DNA of 64,000 nucleotides from Vandiemenella viatica. Taxonomy: Eukaryota > Arthropoda > Insecta > Orthoptera > Morabidae. The first letter of the stretch is position 1. Each line of letters opens with the position of its first letter. Below the pieces are notes generated by a model that was not told the DNA's origin, ran no database searches, and worked only from the letters and a program-made list of their open reading frames with translations. Positions 24,022-36,507 of the stretch are shown here, in pieces. Where the stretch lies: NCBI GenBank assembly GCA_031002005.1, contig CM061921.1, forward strand, positions 128,184,597 to 128,248,596, read 5' to 3'. The position numbers and the translations under genes are program-made.

Positions 24022-24440
24022 GATGGATTATTATGTAACTCGATGAGACAAATAAAAAATGAAGAATATATTTTTTTTTTAATCCTGCTTAGTTTTCGAG
24101 ATATTCTGTCTCAAATGTCAGATGTTTTTGGTTGAAATTCAGAAGACCAATTGGTAAAAGTCAAATTTGATAATGGATTCTTATTTAAAAAGACAAGAAA
24201 AGTAAAAATAAAGAATAATAATTTTCGATATCTCACCTAGTTCTCGAGATATACTGTAACAGAAATGAAGTGTCTTGAGTTGAAATGGAGGAGAAACATT
24301 ATACAAAATTCAAATTTTATGATGGATTCTTATGCAACATGACGATAAAAAATCGGAAATAAAGAATATAATTTTTCGATATCTTGCTTATTTTCTGGAT
24401 ATACTGTCTCCAAATTGAGAGGATTGGGTTGGAATGGGGC
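24022..24440. repeat. three tandem units of about 150 bp inside P-like copy 1
   Basis: Each unit starts ATGGATT(A/C)TTATG-like and contains TTTCGATATCT, a CTCGAGATATACTGT-like block and a TTGAAAT block. Starts at 24022, 24172 and 24321. The other P-like copy holds the same array inverted at about 40745-41160, so it was present before the two copies dispersed. Confidence 0.7.
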
Positions 24441-25164
24441 CTGGTCCAAAAACTAATTCTGCCAAAGCCACAATGAATTACATGGTGGACATGCAGAATG
24501 GATATTTCAGTTTTATTACTACCGCTTGTGGATGGGTTGAAATGTGGCCTAGACAAGAATAAAAATAGTTATCTTGTTACCATACATCATAAGCTTAGTT
24601 GGGAACATCTGGAAGTAGTTTACATCGCGATACACGTTTTGTCACTAACATGTTTCTCATGAAACTACTAACAATAATAGATAAATTCTTTGTCCCTTAT
24701 GGAACAACAAAACCATTCTGGTACAGACTGCATTTAGATCTAACCAAAATCTCCATTAAATCAAACTATGTAGGCACCACCACACACGCGTATTTGAATC
24801 GCAAACTGCATTTGGGGTAATAACATCGTTTGCTTTCAGGTTCCTAGATTGCATAGCATAATTTAACACATTCAATTTCATCATACAGTGTCAGTATAAA
24901 CTGCAACGTGACGAAAGAAAACGCAATACTAAATTCACTGAATCGCGATGTAGATATCACCAATTTAAATATCATTTTCAACACTCGTTAAAAAGTAATG
25001 CTAGTCTATTATATGCAAAATAGCAGGGTATGCTGATTTTCTACACTACACCAACAAAAATTTGAGAACAAATTCATCCTATTGAGAGCTACGACTAAAT
25101 ATTTGTAGACCATGCAACAAACTTGCCAATACCTACAGCACACGTCAACAACAATAATTACAAT

Positions 25165-25237
25165 ACAGCTTGCTTATAAAATGATATTCCAGGTTCTTTA
25201 CTATCTGGCCTATTTGTGCAACCGTATACAGCACAAG
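25165..25237 (-). pseudogene. THAP-domain first exon of P-like copy 1
   Basis: ATG followed by PSCAVYGCTNRPDSKEPGIS and then FYK, with the C-x4-C spacing that opens a C2CH THAP zinc finger. In P-type transposases this domain binds subterminal DNA. The exon is followed by GCAAGC where the sister copy has a canonical GTAAGT donor, so splicing may be impaired. The second Cys/His pair would be encoded by a later exon that I cannot find. Confidence 0.6.
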
Positions 25238-25423
25238 ATGGCATTATAAAAAAACTTAGACACATTAGAAAATGAAATAATCACAGCATCAAACACAATG
25301 TGAACTTAGCAATTGTAGGGATACTAATGTGGCCGCCGCCGCGCATGCGCAGTTTCAGCCGAGAGGCATCACAGATTTAAAGTTATTTCTTCTCCATATA
25401 TTTCTTTCCTCCATGCTTGCAAC

Positions 25424-25890
25424 CAGCTGATCAACAGGGTCCGTGAGACTCTATGTTATCCGCACCTGATCTGCTTACGGTAAAGAACTCCGGCGATGTG
25501 CAGACACTCTTGCTTCATTCAACCCTAAGCAACGCTCTGAGATTTGAATCATGCTTTGAATTGTTCAATAATCACTTCATTTTGTAACCTCCTTAAATAT
25601 TCAGTTCTGTTCAACAAATCAATCAATGTTACATTCAAAGAAAATAATAGGTTTAGTAAACCCTGCTTTCAAGGAATTCCTTTCCAATTTATAAGTATGT
25701 CATTTGACTAGATGAATATATGTGCCGTAATAGTAATTTCAAAAGTATTTCGGAACTGGAACGTCGCTTCTCTCGGATAGAGAACACTCCCATTCCTGGC
25801 GCCTACCCGGGATTTATTTTGCAAATTATCTTATAAATCAATATATCTCAGTAATTTTTCAATTTTAATGACTGCTTCAAAATTAGACAC
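25424..25890. other. unassigned sequence
   Basis: Nothing recognised. Before the P-like insertion this sequence was continuous with that left of 23836. Confidence 0.4.
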
Positions 25891-25992
25891 CACAAGCCTA
25901 ATATTTCTTTACCAGCTTTCAATATTTCTCTCTGCAACGCATTCCATTTTTCCCCTGTTGACCTCCTTTCAGAGTTACTTCTTAGACCAGTA
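25891..25992 (-). mobile_element. RTE-family fragment c
   Basis: About 100 bp matching the minus-strand RTE sequence at 5964-6060 and 60905-61005 (linker after the endonuclease). Confidence 0.7.
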
Positions 25993-26033
25993 GTGACAAT
26001 GCAGGTGTGATGCCAGTTTTTTCCCCATGTATT

Positions 26034-26305
26034 CTTGTGGACGCAGGCACGCTGCCAGATTGTTCATCATCATGTTGACAGAAAGTTGTCAAAAGACCAT
26101 TAATCATATGCAAATTAGGCCACGCGCCGCCTCTAACCTAACTCAGACCTTAAATAAGTCACCGCCTGTACCTTCTTATGGACGTCTGTACGCTGCCAGA
26201 TCTTAAATCGTCGTAATGTTGTCAAAAGGCCATTAATCATATACAAATGAGGCCACGTGGCGTCTCTTAACCTAACTCAGACCTCAAAGAAGTCACAACA
26301 TGTAC
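26034..26305. repeat. two-copy tandem repeat, period 140 bp
   Basis: Copies start CTTGTGGACG (26034) and CTTATGGACG (26174). Shared blocks include ACGCTGCCAGAT, GTTGTCAAAAG.CCATTAATCA, GAGGCCACG-like and CTAACCTAACTCAGACC. Non-coding. Confidence 0.75.
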
Positions 26306-28120
26306 AGCGATTATTTATTCCATTCACATAATAACTGCGGGCACGTGCCGTCCTGGGCGCCGTTTATGCTAATTAATCACCTGGTATATTCTGCTGATGA
26401 GACATGAATAAATATTGGATAAGTATTTAGAAGCAGCATGTGGGAAGACAGGGTCACGACTATAAATTATAAGTAGATTTCAGACGTAAGTAGTGGGAAT
26501 GTTTTCTTTTGTAGTTACAAGAGTAAAGGACTCGAACAATTTACCTAATGATTTAATGGATAATATACCTCATAGTAGGAAGTATTTTAATAATAGTAAT
26601 ATTTATTTTAGGAAGGCATGTTGTTCTAATATGCAAAGTTATTCATGATCTTTGTTCTTGTTAAGAAGAGCAACACTGTTTTTTGGAAAACAGCTTTTAA
26701 CATAATTAAAAACAAAATGTTTTTTTTGTTATACTAGATACACTGCAAACATGATTTCGGAATGTGATCTTTAGGAAATTTCTAAATATAATAGTGGTGT
26801 AATTACTCTTTAGCGGAAAATCACTATTCTTGTAACTAGGAGTAATTTAGCATGATCATGTTAAGGCCAGCTGTATGCTGGGGGTTAGTGGTTACAGCTT
26901 GTTCTTAAGCTAGGACCGTTACTGTAGCCTAATGGTTCACTGTCTTTTGGTCACCAATTCCCTGTAATACCCTAGCAGATGATAGTAGGTTCTTAAATAT
27001 CTTTCACTGTAAACTTTTACTGAATGTTAAACTCTATATTTCAAAACACTAAACATCATCGGTGCCAAAATTTTAAAGCATCGGAATTCTTCTTCAGAAT
27101 TATTGATTGCAGATTTAAACCATGAAACAAGCAGAAAAAACTCTTGAAGACCCCTAAACTAAACGAAGTTCAATTTCATCGAGAGTTTAGCCTCTCTGCC
27201 ATTAGATGTTGAAAATGGTATAAAAATGGCGGCCCGTCCCACATTGCTTCCTGCCCACTTTTCCGCCTAAGCGCATGACCATAAAAAACAGCTCTAAGCG
27301 CCACAACCTTCCACAACCAATGCTCCTGTAACTGCCTTCAACATTGCCGAATGCCGACTGCCCTCCTAAAATACAAACTCGGATAGCTGATGAAATTTTC
27401 CTGGATACTGTGCAATGCTAAACCTTATTTTCTCTCAGATCTTCCTAATTTTATAGATGGCAGCTCTCAGTCTGAATGTTAAATCAAATCCTTAAAAAAA
27501 ATTCTCTAGCTGCAACAGTTCTTTCATAAAAAGTACCTAAAGTTTCACAACATTTAATTTCCTCTCATTTGAAAAGTCTTTGAGCTAATCTGTTAATGCT
27601 TACTATAAAATCATCTACACATCCTCCCCTAACTTTTGGTATATAATAGAGCTTGCTTACAATTGTATTTCTTAGTGAAAACCGGTATTATGTCTTATTT
27701 CAAAACCTTCGTATTATTTATCACCAAAAGTACTGGTGCTACAGAGCTGAAATGCATGTCAAACGTTACAGAATCAAATTTTCTATTCAATAGTGATTTT
27801 TTATCTGCTATCCACTCTCCTTAATATAGTTTCCTTTTATGCCTTCAAAATCTACAGTATGTCACCACCTATGAATCAAGAATAAATAAATTTAGTGAAA
27901 GGAAAATAAATACTTATAAATATGGTATTCTCTAACATAATATTACTTATGAAAGCAAGAGAAACTGTTGAACACCATCTGTTGACCAGACCAGCGAACT
28001 ATTTCCCTGTCGTGGAGACAGCTTGGAATTGTCACAAATCGCGTATGCGCTCTGGCGTTTTCGCGGTAATATTCACGGGTGGGGGGCCGTTTGCTAGTGG
28101 CGGTTGGTGACAAGTTTGTT
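26306..28120. other. unassigned AT-rich sequence
   Basis: No gene or element recognised. 27180-27360 is slightly GC-richer but has no supported exon. Confidence 0.4.
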
Positions 28121-28257
28121 ATGTCTCAAGATGCTGTGGGCAGTGGGCAGACACGGGGTCGCAGGAACATTATAGAGCTCGAAAAAGTTAGTAACATTGT
28201 CGGTAGAGCTCAACAGCAGCTGCCATTTTATGTCAAATTCAGCTACATGCCCTAAAA

Positions 28258-28765
28258 CAGTGTTTCTAAACCTGTGATCTGCAGGCAGAATATTATACAT
28301 TTTGATACCGTATTCCTACTTTATAAAATAAAACCCATTAAAAAACAAAACAAAAAAAAACAACAAAAAACCTTTGAATGTTTCAAGGGCCAAGCAAAAA
28401 TCTGGTATTTCCAGGATGAGGATAGAACAGAATTGTTTCTTTAATAATCTATTCCTATCCAGATGGCATCGAAAAGAGTGCCCTTCGTCTAGGGATTAAG
28501 TAAATTACCGTTTTCTGATTTTTCTAAATATGAAGAATCTGGTAAACAAGTAAACTTTTGATAGTTCACTTCCAGTTTCATAAGTTTGTTTTCTTAGGAA
28601 TTCAAAACATGGTTTTAGAAGTATTATAGAATATTGGTACTATAAAAAAGTCTAGATACATAACATACACATCGATAAAAAATGAGGACGATATAAGTTA
28701 GTGGCCAGCACTATTATTTTTTACAATTTACTGGTACTCGAACTGAAAAAGATTGAGAAACTCTA
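28258..28765. mobile_element. 508-bp hAT-type MITE
   Basis: The left end CAGTGTTTCTAAACCTG and right end GATTGAGAAACTCTA are imperfect inverted repeats of the common hAT end CAGTGTTTCTCAA. Flanking 8-mers CCCTAAAA (28250-28257) and GCCTAGAA (28766-28773) match at six of eight positions, consistent with an old target duplication. Non-coding interior. Confidence 0.6.
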
Positions 28766-28773
28766 GCCTAGAA

Positions 28774-29438
28774 GCTTTATTAATGAGAGGAGGCAATATT
28801 GTTTCTATGTCTTAATTCCTGTGAAGGAGAATTACTCAGAAAACGACTCTCAAAAGAAATACATTCCACAGTCGGAAACGGTGTGCCACTAACGTCGTGG
28901 TCATCGAAGGCTGTGCCGAATTAAGAAAGTATGGGTCCCTGGGCACTCAAACTTTTTGTGTCCCTCTGTTTTTGAAAATGTTATCTGAATTTTATAAGTA
29001 AAAAGAAAAGGTTTCGTAGATGACTAAATGAATTGATTATATTTTTAATCCAACTAAACAAACGAATGTTAGAATTTATGATATTTTATTAATATTGTAC
29101 ACAACAAACAAACCAAAAAAATAATTTTCATGTTTTTTCATATTACTTTGATTGTATATTTGGAATATTTATATTTATTTTTAATTATTTTATTTTATGA
29201 AAATCGGAGGCTCCAAGCTACTGCTTAGTCGTGCCTATTGGGTAATTATTTCCTGTAGGTCAACACGTCGGTTTTTCACTAATCAGTAATTTTTTGTTTA
29301 CTTCATGGTCAATTTTAAAGCATTTATCATTGATTAATTTCAAAATCATTTATTTAATCCGGCAGGACAGGCAGGTAATAAGAATTTCAAAGGTTGTAGA
29401 TTTTTAGTTGTAGTATTCTTAGCCATCTCTCAGCTATT
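28774..29438. other. unassigned sequence
   Basis: Nothing recognised between the two hAT elements. Confidence 0.4.
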
Positions 29439-29446
29439 CTTCCAGG

Positions 29447-30585
29447 CAGAGCCGCATTTAGGCATAGGCTACATAGGCTGTAGCGTAGGCGTCCGCACCA
29501 CAAAGGGACCCGCACTACATGCGAAATAATAATAATAATCAAACATGTGCAAAGACAGTAAACCTATTTCCGAAGTATTTGCATGGACAGTTCTGAAATG
29601 CTCGTGAAACCCGAAAACAATGTTCTCGTATGCTCAGTTCAGTCCTTTGAAGTACGGGTGTACTGTAAAAGTAACAGTTCAGTACATCTATTCCGAAAAG
29701 TGACAACTTTGTGTATCAGCGATGAGGACTTAAAACCCTTGTAACATAAGGTTGCAGTATATTGTGATTGCGGCGTATGAATGTTGATTGGAGTCACTGT
29801 CGTTCACCTGCAATACAAACTAAAATTCCCTGGCCTTCCTCTCCGGGAGGTTAGGTAAGATAAAATCGCTTTGTATATGATGTAAACAGGAAATAGCCAT
29901 GGGAAGTCCTAATTTTTTGTTTGGAAGTAAGTATTCATAAAAAAATATACATTTATTTATAACTGAAATAAGTGTATTCAGGATTCAATATTAATTCTAC
30001 TTTTTTAATTCGTTTTCATTTAATTTGTTCTTTTAAATCATTTTTTATTGCTTTTAAAACTTTATTTCAGCATTCAGGAATCTCGATCACTTGGTATGGC
30101 TTGGGAAGCCACTGATTAGTGTAGCACGATCTAAAACTGTTTAGTCATTGTCTTCGTGTTCACATGCGTGTAAGAATAATCAACATTGTATTTTTAATCT
30201 TTCTCCATTGCGCCCTTTAGTGATCTAAATCAAGTTTCAATATTTTTTTTCATCTTAATATGCAGGTCTACTCTTTTATATTGTTATTCAAACTTTTGAG
30301 TTTGTAATTCCGCGTGGTTTTGCTGATGGTGTCTGGTTGCAACAACTCAACTACAATAGGCAGCACCTTATTACTAGATCATCAGTCGAAAACGAACGTG
30401 CGAGCATCACTTTCTATCTGTGTTCATTTCAGTCTCGGAAATCATACAGAAAACACGTCTCGAACTTTCGAGTCTTCAGTATGTTAGCCCGCATCACAAT
30501 TGTAGCCTACTAGAGGCCTAAAGATCCTAAAGGTCCCGCACCACAGATATAGCCTAGGGGCCCACAGATCCTAAATGCGGCCCTG
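29447..30585. mobile_element. 1.14-kb non-autonomous hAT element
   Basis: Ends CAGAGCCGCATTTAGG and CCTAAATGCGGCCCTG are inverted repeats, continuing into the same GCATAGGCTACATAGGCTGT block as the 244-bp element at 9755. The 8-bp target duplication CTTCCAGG is perfect (29439-29446, 30586-30593). The interior of about 1 kb has no transposase motif that I can see. Confidence 0.9.
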
Positions 30586-30593
30586 CTTCCAGG

Positions 30594-32094
30594 CACCTTT
30601 CACTTCAACAACGAAGATCATTAAACCATCAAAAGTTCAGTGTTATCACTACCTGAACAAATTACTTCAGTCGCCACTGGTTTAGTTCAGTGACATCATC
30701 CCGCCATTTCAAATTTTAATTTCAAATCTTCATATCCTCTTCTTTGGCAAAATACTAGCTAACTGTTTACAAAAATCGCTCAGTGTGCATAAAAAAACCT
30801 ACTTTGTTTTAAACATATTCTTAGATCTCTATCTAGTTGGATTCCGCACTGTACAAAACTCATAATTTTTATAAAACCATCATTTCTTTCCAAAAAGGTT
30901 ACTTCTACTTTACCTACCGAATTTAAATTTAGATATGATATAGTTCGAATTTTTCTGCATCTTTTGAGCCATGAAGCTTTCTTGAAACTTAAAAATTTGG
31001 AGTTGCAGGATTAAAAAACTATTTTGGTGGTTTTTCCGACTTCATGTTTGGTTCAACAAAATCTCAAATATCTCTATAGTACTATTTTATAAACCTAAAG
31101 AGTTGCCTCTTGTTTGAATCATGATCAACTACTCCACCTCTGTACATTGAGGGAATTAATTCTGTTATAAAATATGTAAACCTCTTCATATACCCACTGT
31201 TCACAATTTATTGTGATCGAACTTTACTGTTTAATCATCCTATTTACCTGAAAACGACAAGGAAATGATTTTAAACTTATTTTACTGTTGAATTCTTATG
31301 AGCTCGCAGATCTTTTAACCAATTTTGATTATCTCTTAGCAAAATTAAGGTTATACAACAATCAGGCTGTCCATTCACAGCCATTCATGGACATAGAACA
31401 GAATTTTGAGATATATAGGAAACGAGTATCGATTGCTGAGTATTGTTTATTATTCTGGTGTCAAAATTAACTAACCTCAGTTAGAATTTGAGATGACTAG
31501 AGATTTAATCACAACTTAGTAGGTAACCTGTTTAGAAGCTTGTACATTAAAATCACTACACTTGACTATATTAGCTACTTTTCCACTAAAAATGCTAGTA
31601 AGAGTTGAAATTGTTACAGAAAGAGAATAAAGTGTCCACACCAACAAAGCTTTCTCATTTGATAACCCTTGTTTACTTTTTATATCTACACACTTTTTTT
31701 CCCACAAGTCTGCTGTTTCTCCCTCAACCCATAGTTACAAAAGGCTAATTCCTATCTAACTCTGGTAACAGGTGAAACCTAATTCTTACCCAAGTAATAA
31801 AAGGATCAGATGCCTTACAACTACATACAACAAAACTTGCAATTATAAGTACAATGACAATGATTGCAGATACATGAAAAGTTGCCATGACCAAATCTCT
31901 GAACTAATGTAATGGAGTCCAATTTCCCATGCCAGTTTAGTAGCCAAAAGAAAGTCACTTCTTAAACACTCTACAATAATGCTAAATATTAAAAATAGTC
32001 AGCTTTTGAGATACACAGGTACAAAGGTCAGAATTCATATAATTATATGTTCAGACCAAACTCTGTACCCACCAGCATATTTGGATTACAATGA
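30594..32094. other. unassigned AT-rich sequence
   Basis: No gene, RNA or repeat recognised. Confidence 0.4.
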
Positions 32095-32246
32095 AAATGA
32101 AGGTAATAATGTGCCCCACTGATTCATATAATATTCCTTTGTCCTACCTAGCACTAATGACAGCAATGCACAAACTGAAAATAAATTTTGGTGCAAGGAA
32201 GCCTCTGTGACCTACAATTTTGAGAATTGCAGTGTAGAAATGTAGA
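32095..32246 (+). mobile_element. CR1-like 3' end fragment
   Basis: Aligns by eye with 5708-5860: a GTGCCCCACTGATTCATAT block, a CTACCTAGCAC...GCAATGCA block and a terminal ATTGCAGTGTAGAAATGTAG tail in place of the repeated ATATATGT tail. It is only the last 150 bp of the element, a typical 5'-truncated insertion. Confidence 0.65.
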
Positions 32247-32616
32247 TTACATGATAAAAAACATAATTGATAAGTCAAGGCATAAAGTGTCTTTGCATAT
32301 CATTGGTTAATATTCTCAAATAGGCATAACATACTCAAGAGGAGGTAGTGAAAAGTTTAATAATCCAATACATGCTTGAGGGGATTTAACAGAGAAGTAA
32401 AGAAGTTGGACTGTGAAACCTTGGTCAGATTGTAGCTTGAATTTGGCATAGTTGAACGGGGTTCATGTGACTGGTATAAAATGAAGCATCTGGAATGTCT
32501 TTAAGGTCAGCTTTGTGAATTTGCAACAGACTACAGTTAATATGAATATGGATATAGGTTGGAAGTCAGTTTAGGACAGGATGTGGATTGAGACAATAGT
32601 TGTTATATAGAGGAAG
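32246..32616. other. unassigned sequence
   Basis: No feature recognised before the ATTT microsatellite. Confidence 0.4.
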
Positions 32617-32645
32617 CATTTATTTATTTATTTATTTATTTTATC
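32617..32645. repeat. (ATTT)n microsatellite
   Basis: Six to seven ATTT units at the 3' end of the minus-strand J1 element. Confidence 0.9.
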
Positions 32646-35190
32646 AATCTTGTTTCATGGATCCCTGCTGAGGAAGGACCTCTAGGATGTGACACATGTC
32701 ATGGTTAATACACAACCATACAATATAAGTAATATTCATGGTAAAAACAATTATACATTCCAAAGACAAATACAAAAAATAACCATTAAGATTTACAACT
32801 GAAATTTTGCAAAAGTCATATTGAATACAATTAATTAATTTGTTCAAATTCATGAATGGAATAGAAGGAGTTGCCAATAAGATAATCTTTCAGTTTTTCT
32901 TTAAATATATCTTTATTATCTGGTTTATACTCTTGAGAAGTTTATCAAACAGATGTATACCGGAATAATTAACTCATCTTTGTACTAATGACAGATATGT
33001 TTGTGTTTTGTGCAAGTTATTTCTGATTCTTGTATTGAAATTGTGTATCTGTTAATTATAAGTAAACATTTTAAAATGATCTATGACAAAGCTCATGAGA
33101 GAATATATATACTGAGAACTTGAGAAGTCTTTGTAAGAATATTGAGTTTTTTTAAAAGTTGTTTGCAAGAAGTTCTTGGTTTTACCCTAACACAACTTCC
33201 TAATAGCTCTTTTCTGTTTTTAAAAACTTTTTTTCCACAAAATATTATGCCATATGACATCACTGAATGGAAATATGAGGAGTACACCTGTTTCGTTAAT
33301 TCTAGATCTGCTGTTAGAGAAACTGTTCGTATTGCAAAGGTGGCATTACTTAATTTCTTCAGTTGTGAAGTGATATGTTTGTGCCAACAGAGATTCTCAT
33401 CTATTTTAATACCAAGGAATTTTATACTGTTTGTTTCTAATATTGTGTTATTTTTATAGCTTATTTGTAAATCTGGATGTGAATAATTTTTTGTTTTAAA
33501 CCTTACATAATGTGCTTTTTTCAAAATTAAATTGCCTTAAACCAATTTGCTACCTCACTAAGTACTTCATGTACATTAAATTCTGGATTGCTGTTTGGTG
33601 TTTTTCTCACATTCAGGTTAGTGTCATCTGCAAATAAAACACTCTTAACTTTGTCGGATAGGTTTCCAGGAAGATTATTGAGGTACAACAAAAAGAGGAA
33701 GGGTCCTTGGACAGAACCTAGAGGAATTCCCTGACTTATTTTCCCCCAGTCTGATGAAGCATCTTAACTTATTTTATAATCAAAAATGGAAAATTTTTGC
33801 ATTCGTTTTTCCATGTGTGATTTAAACCATTTACCTGCAGTTCCAAACACACCATAGTATTTCATTTTCTTCAAAAGTAATTCTTGATTTACACAGTCAA
33901 ATGTTTATTCAAGATCACAAAATATTCCTACAGGGCTCATTTTATTAATCAGTTCCTCAAATGTGTTATATAAATTGAGTATATGTCCATCTCAATATAT
34001 GGTCCTTTTTGGAACCCAAATTGTGATTTAGTGAGGATATTATTTTGTGTAACATTTTTTATTACTCTACAGTACATGACTTCTTCAAACATCTTTGAGT
34101 ATCCACAAAGTAATGAAATGTGATGATAGTTATCTACACATTTTGTTTCTCCTTTTTTAAACAACGGTTTTACAACTGCATATTTTAGTCTGTTTAGAAA
34201 CACACCTTGTATTAATTATTCATTACAAATGTAGTAAAGTACATGATTGATAGAATCTGAACATCTTTTCAGTAATTTTCTTGAGATATTATCATAGCTT
34301 GAATAATTTTTAGGTTTTCATTGTTTCATGAGTTTATTTATTTCTAAGACTGTTACTGGTGGCAACTGCATTTCTGCCTTATGGCACTATGAGGGGACTG
34401 CCTTTCTATGCCTAATTTCTCTACAACTGAATTACAATGTTTGGTAAATATTTCACAAACTTCCCCTACTTCACTACAAATACATCCATTTAGTTCTATT
34501 TTTATGTCTTTAGAGTGATTTGTAGATTTTCCTGTTTCAGTTTTTATTGTGTTCCAAAACGTTTTCATCTTATTGCCTGAATTCTCTATTTTCTCTAATA
34601 TATACAAGTTCTTGGCCTTTCTTATTACATTTCTTAGTATTTTAGAATAAAGTTTATAATGAGCTTTCAGTGTGTAGTTATCTGATTCTCCTACTTTTAT
34701 GCACAGGTCCCTTTTTGTTTTACAAGATACTCAAATACCCTTTGTTATCCATCCCTTACTCAGTTCATTGTTTGGAGTATTGACAACTTTCCTTTTTTTA
34801 AAAAATCCTTCGAAAACTGTTAGAAATATATTGAGAAAGGACTCAAATTTTTCATTAACACCCTGTGCATTGTACACTTCTGACCATTGTTCATTATTTA
34901 AGGAATCTATTAAATGTTTTATATTGCTTTCATTAATATATCTTCTATATACCCAGCTTTTCTTTATCTGTTTAATAGAGTTTCTGGACTTGATATATAA
35001 CAGCTGGGCATCATGATCTGAGATACCATTTATTACTGGAAGTATGTTGTAATTACTGTACTGAGAAATATCCATTAAAAAATTATTAATTGCAGTCCTG
35101 CTATTATTTTGTATTCTAGTAGGAAAATTTACAAGTGCCGTTAAGTTAAAAGACAACATCAAGGCTTCCATATGATGATACACAAAGAAT
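32617..35190 (-). mobile_element. CR1/Jockey-like element J1 (endonuclease end, RT, 3' UTR)
   Basis: Minus-strand domains in order: endonuclease C-terminus at 35183-34960 (ALVNFPTRIQ, NGISDHDAQLL); RT fingers near 34200 (KYAVVKPLFKKGE, KSQFGFQKG); RT palm near 33730-33600 (GIPLGSVQGPFLFLLY and FADDTNL); thumb at 33524-33093 (IKFLGIKIDENLCWHKHI, YFHSVMSYGIIF). The 3' UTR ends in an (ATTT)n run at 32617-32645 that serves as its tail, adjoining a CATGGATCC-type block. Frameshifts and stops occur in every domain. The 5' end is truncated at 35190, inside the endonuclease. Other copies of this 3' region lie at 41670-42428 and 49676-49920. Confidence 0.85.
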
Positions 35191-36462
35191 TGAGAGAAAT
35201 ATGTGGAATTGAAGAGAGGAACATGAATTAAAACTATAACTGTGGGAGATGAAATGTTAGCATTTCCAAATAAAGGAAGCAGAGACTACAAGTGAGAAAG
35301 TTTTAAACTATATATGTGAAATAGTAAAAGTATTTAAAGTAATACCGTAACTTACAGATAAATAGCTGTGTTAATAAATTTTGACTATAGTGTAAGCTCT
35401 ATGACAATTAATATCAACAATAATAACAACAGAATAGCACTAGATAACTTTCATTCAGCAGTCTTCAGTATGATCACCTCATCTACTTCTAAGAATTATT
35501 TTCAATACTGAAATATTGTGTTATATGTATTCAATTTTTTTTTTACTGTTCCAGACCACCAACATCAATGGTAAGCGTTGTGGTGAATTTCCCTATTCCT
35601 TCTTAGTTTCATTTTGTTTCTTCTGATTCTAAGGTATTTAATTAATATAGCATTTAGAGATATAAAACATTGATACAGTATAAATGAAGAATTAACTAAC
35701 TAATTTAGTCCACAACCCAAATATTGGTTGGTTGGATCCTCCTGAAGGAGGCATATTAAAATATTTGGTAGGGGTTAGATTGCCAGTTCCTTTAATCTGA
35801 GACATAAAAGTTTAATATGGAATCTGAACCCCTGAATGTCATGACTTAGCTGAGATGATCAAATATAACCCTTAAAATTACCTGCCCCATTGGGATTTGA
35901 ACTTGGACCCCAAAGCAATCAGTTACCAGGCTGTTCAATATGAGACTTACCAAATATGTTAGAATCATAGCACCTGGAAGGTTACATTATCAAGCTTTTA
36001 TTTTATTATCTTTCTACTATTTCACTGTAGACTATTGAAAGTGAGTTTATCAAAACAAATAATTTTTTGCTCTATTATAACACAAATAGCATCTTATAAA
36101 ATGTATGTAAGCTACCAAAACATAAATAATAATAAAAAAAGAGATGAACACACACATAGACAGAAACTAACATCTAATGAAACACTCTAAGAAAAAGTTA
36201 ATATTTTTTATATAAGCAACAGTATATATAATGTGGCAAGTTCTCGATACTGTAATTGCAGTTAAGTGACTAAATTCATTTCCAGATGGCACAGCTCTAT
36301 AATCCAGCCAATAAAATAAATTGTAATTAATATTGCTCCACTCTGTTCCCAATTAAATCATACTGCATTGTTCTAGAAGAAACTATCAGAAACTTTGTAC
36401 CTAATGTTATTAAATTAATTTCCACAAAATTAAGTTGAACTATGTGCACAAAATTCCCCAAA

Positions 36463-36507
<45 letters not shown>

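Larger units (their letters stand above)
23844..25415 (-). mobile_element. P-like transposon copy 1, non-autonomous, THAP exon
   Basis: Begins CATGGAGGAAATAAATAAAT and ends with the inverted counterpart ATATATTTCTTTCCTCCATG. It is bracketed by a perfect 8-bp duplication CTTGCAAC (23836-23843, 25416-25423). Ends starting CATG with 8-bp duplications fit the P superfamily. Inside, at about 25237-25165 on the minus strand, is a short exon reading MPSCAVYGCTNRPDSKE, the start of a THAP zinc-finger domain. Three tandem units of about 150 bp (start 24022, 24172, 24321) fill the left third. Transposase core not found. A second copy in opposite orientation lies at 39753-41242. Confidence 0.8.

Noticed and set aside
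24022..24440. CRISPR-like array
   Set aside because: The three 150-bp units are diverged tandem repeats without spacers, and the genome is eukaryotic.
35700..35980. Additional SINE on the minus strand
   Set aside because: Only a B-box-like AAGTTCAAATCCC is present; no A box, tail or target duplication was found, so it is not listed as an element.
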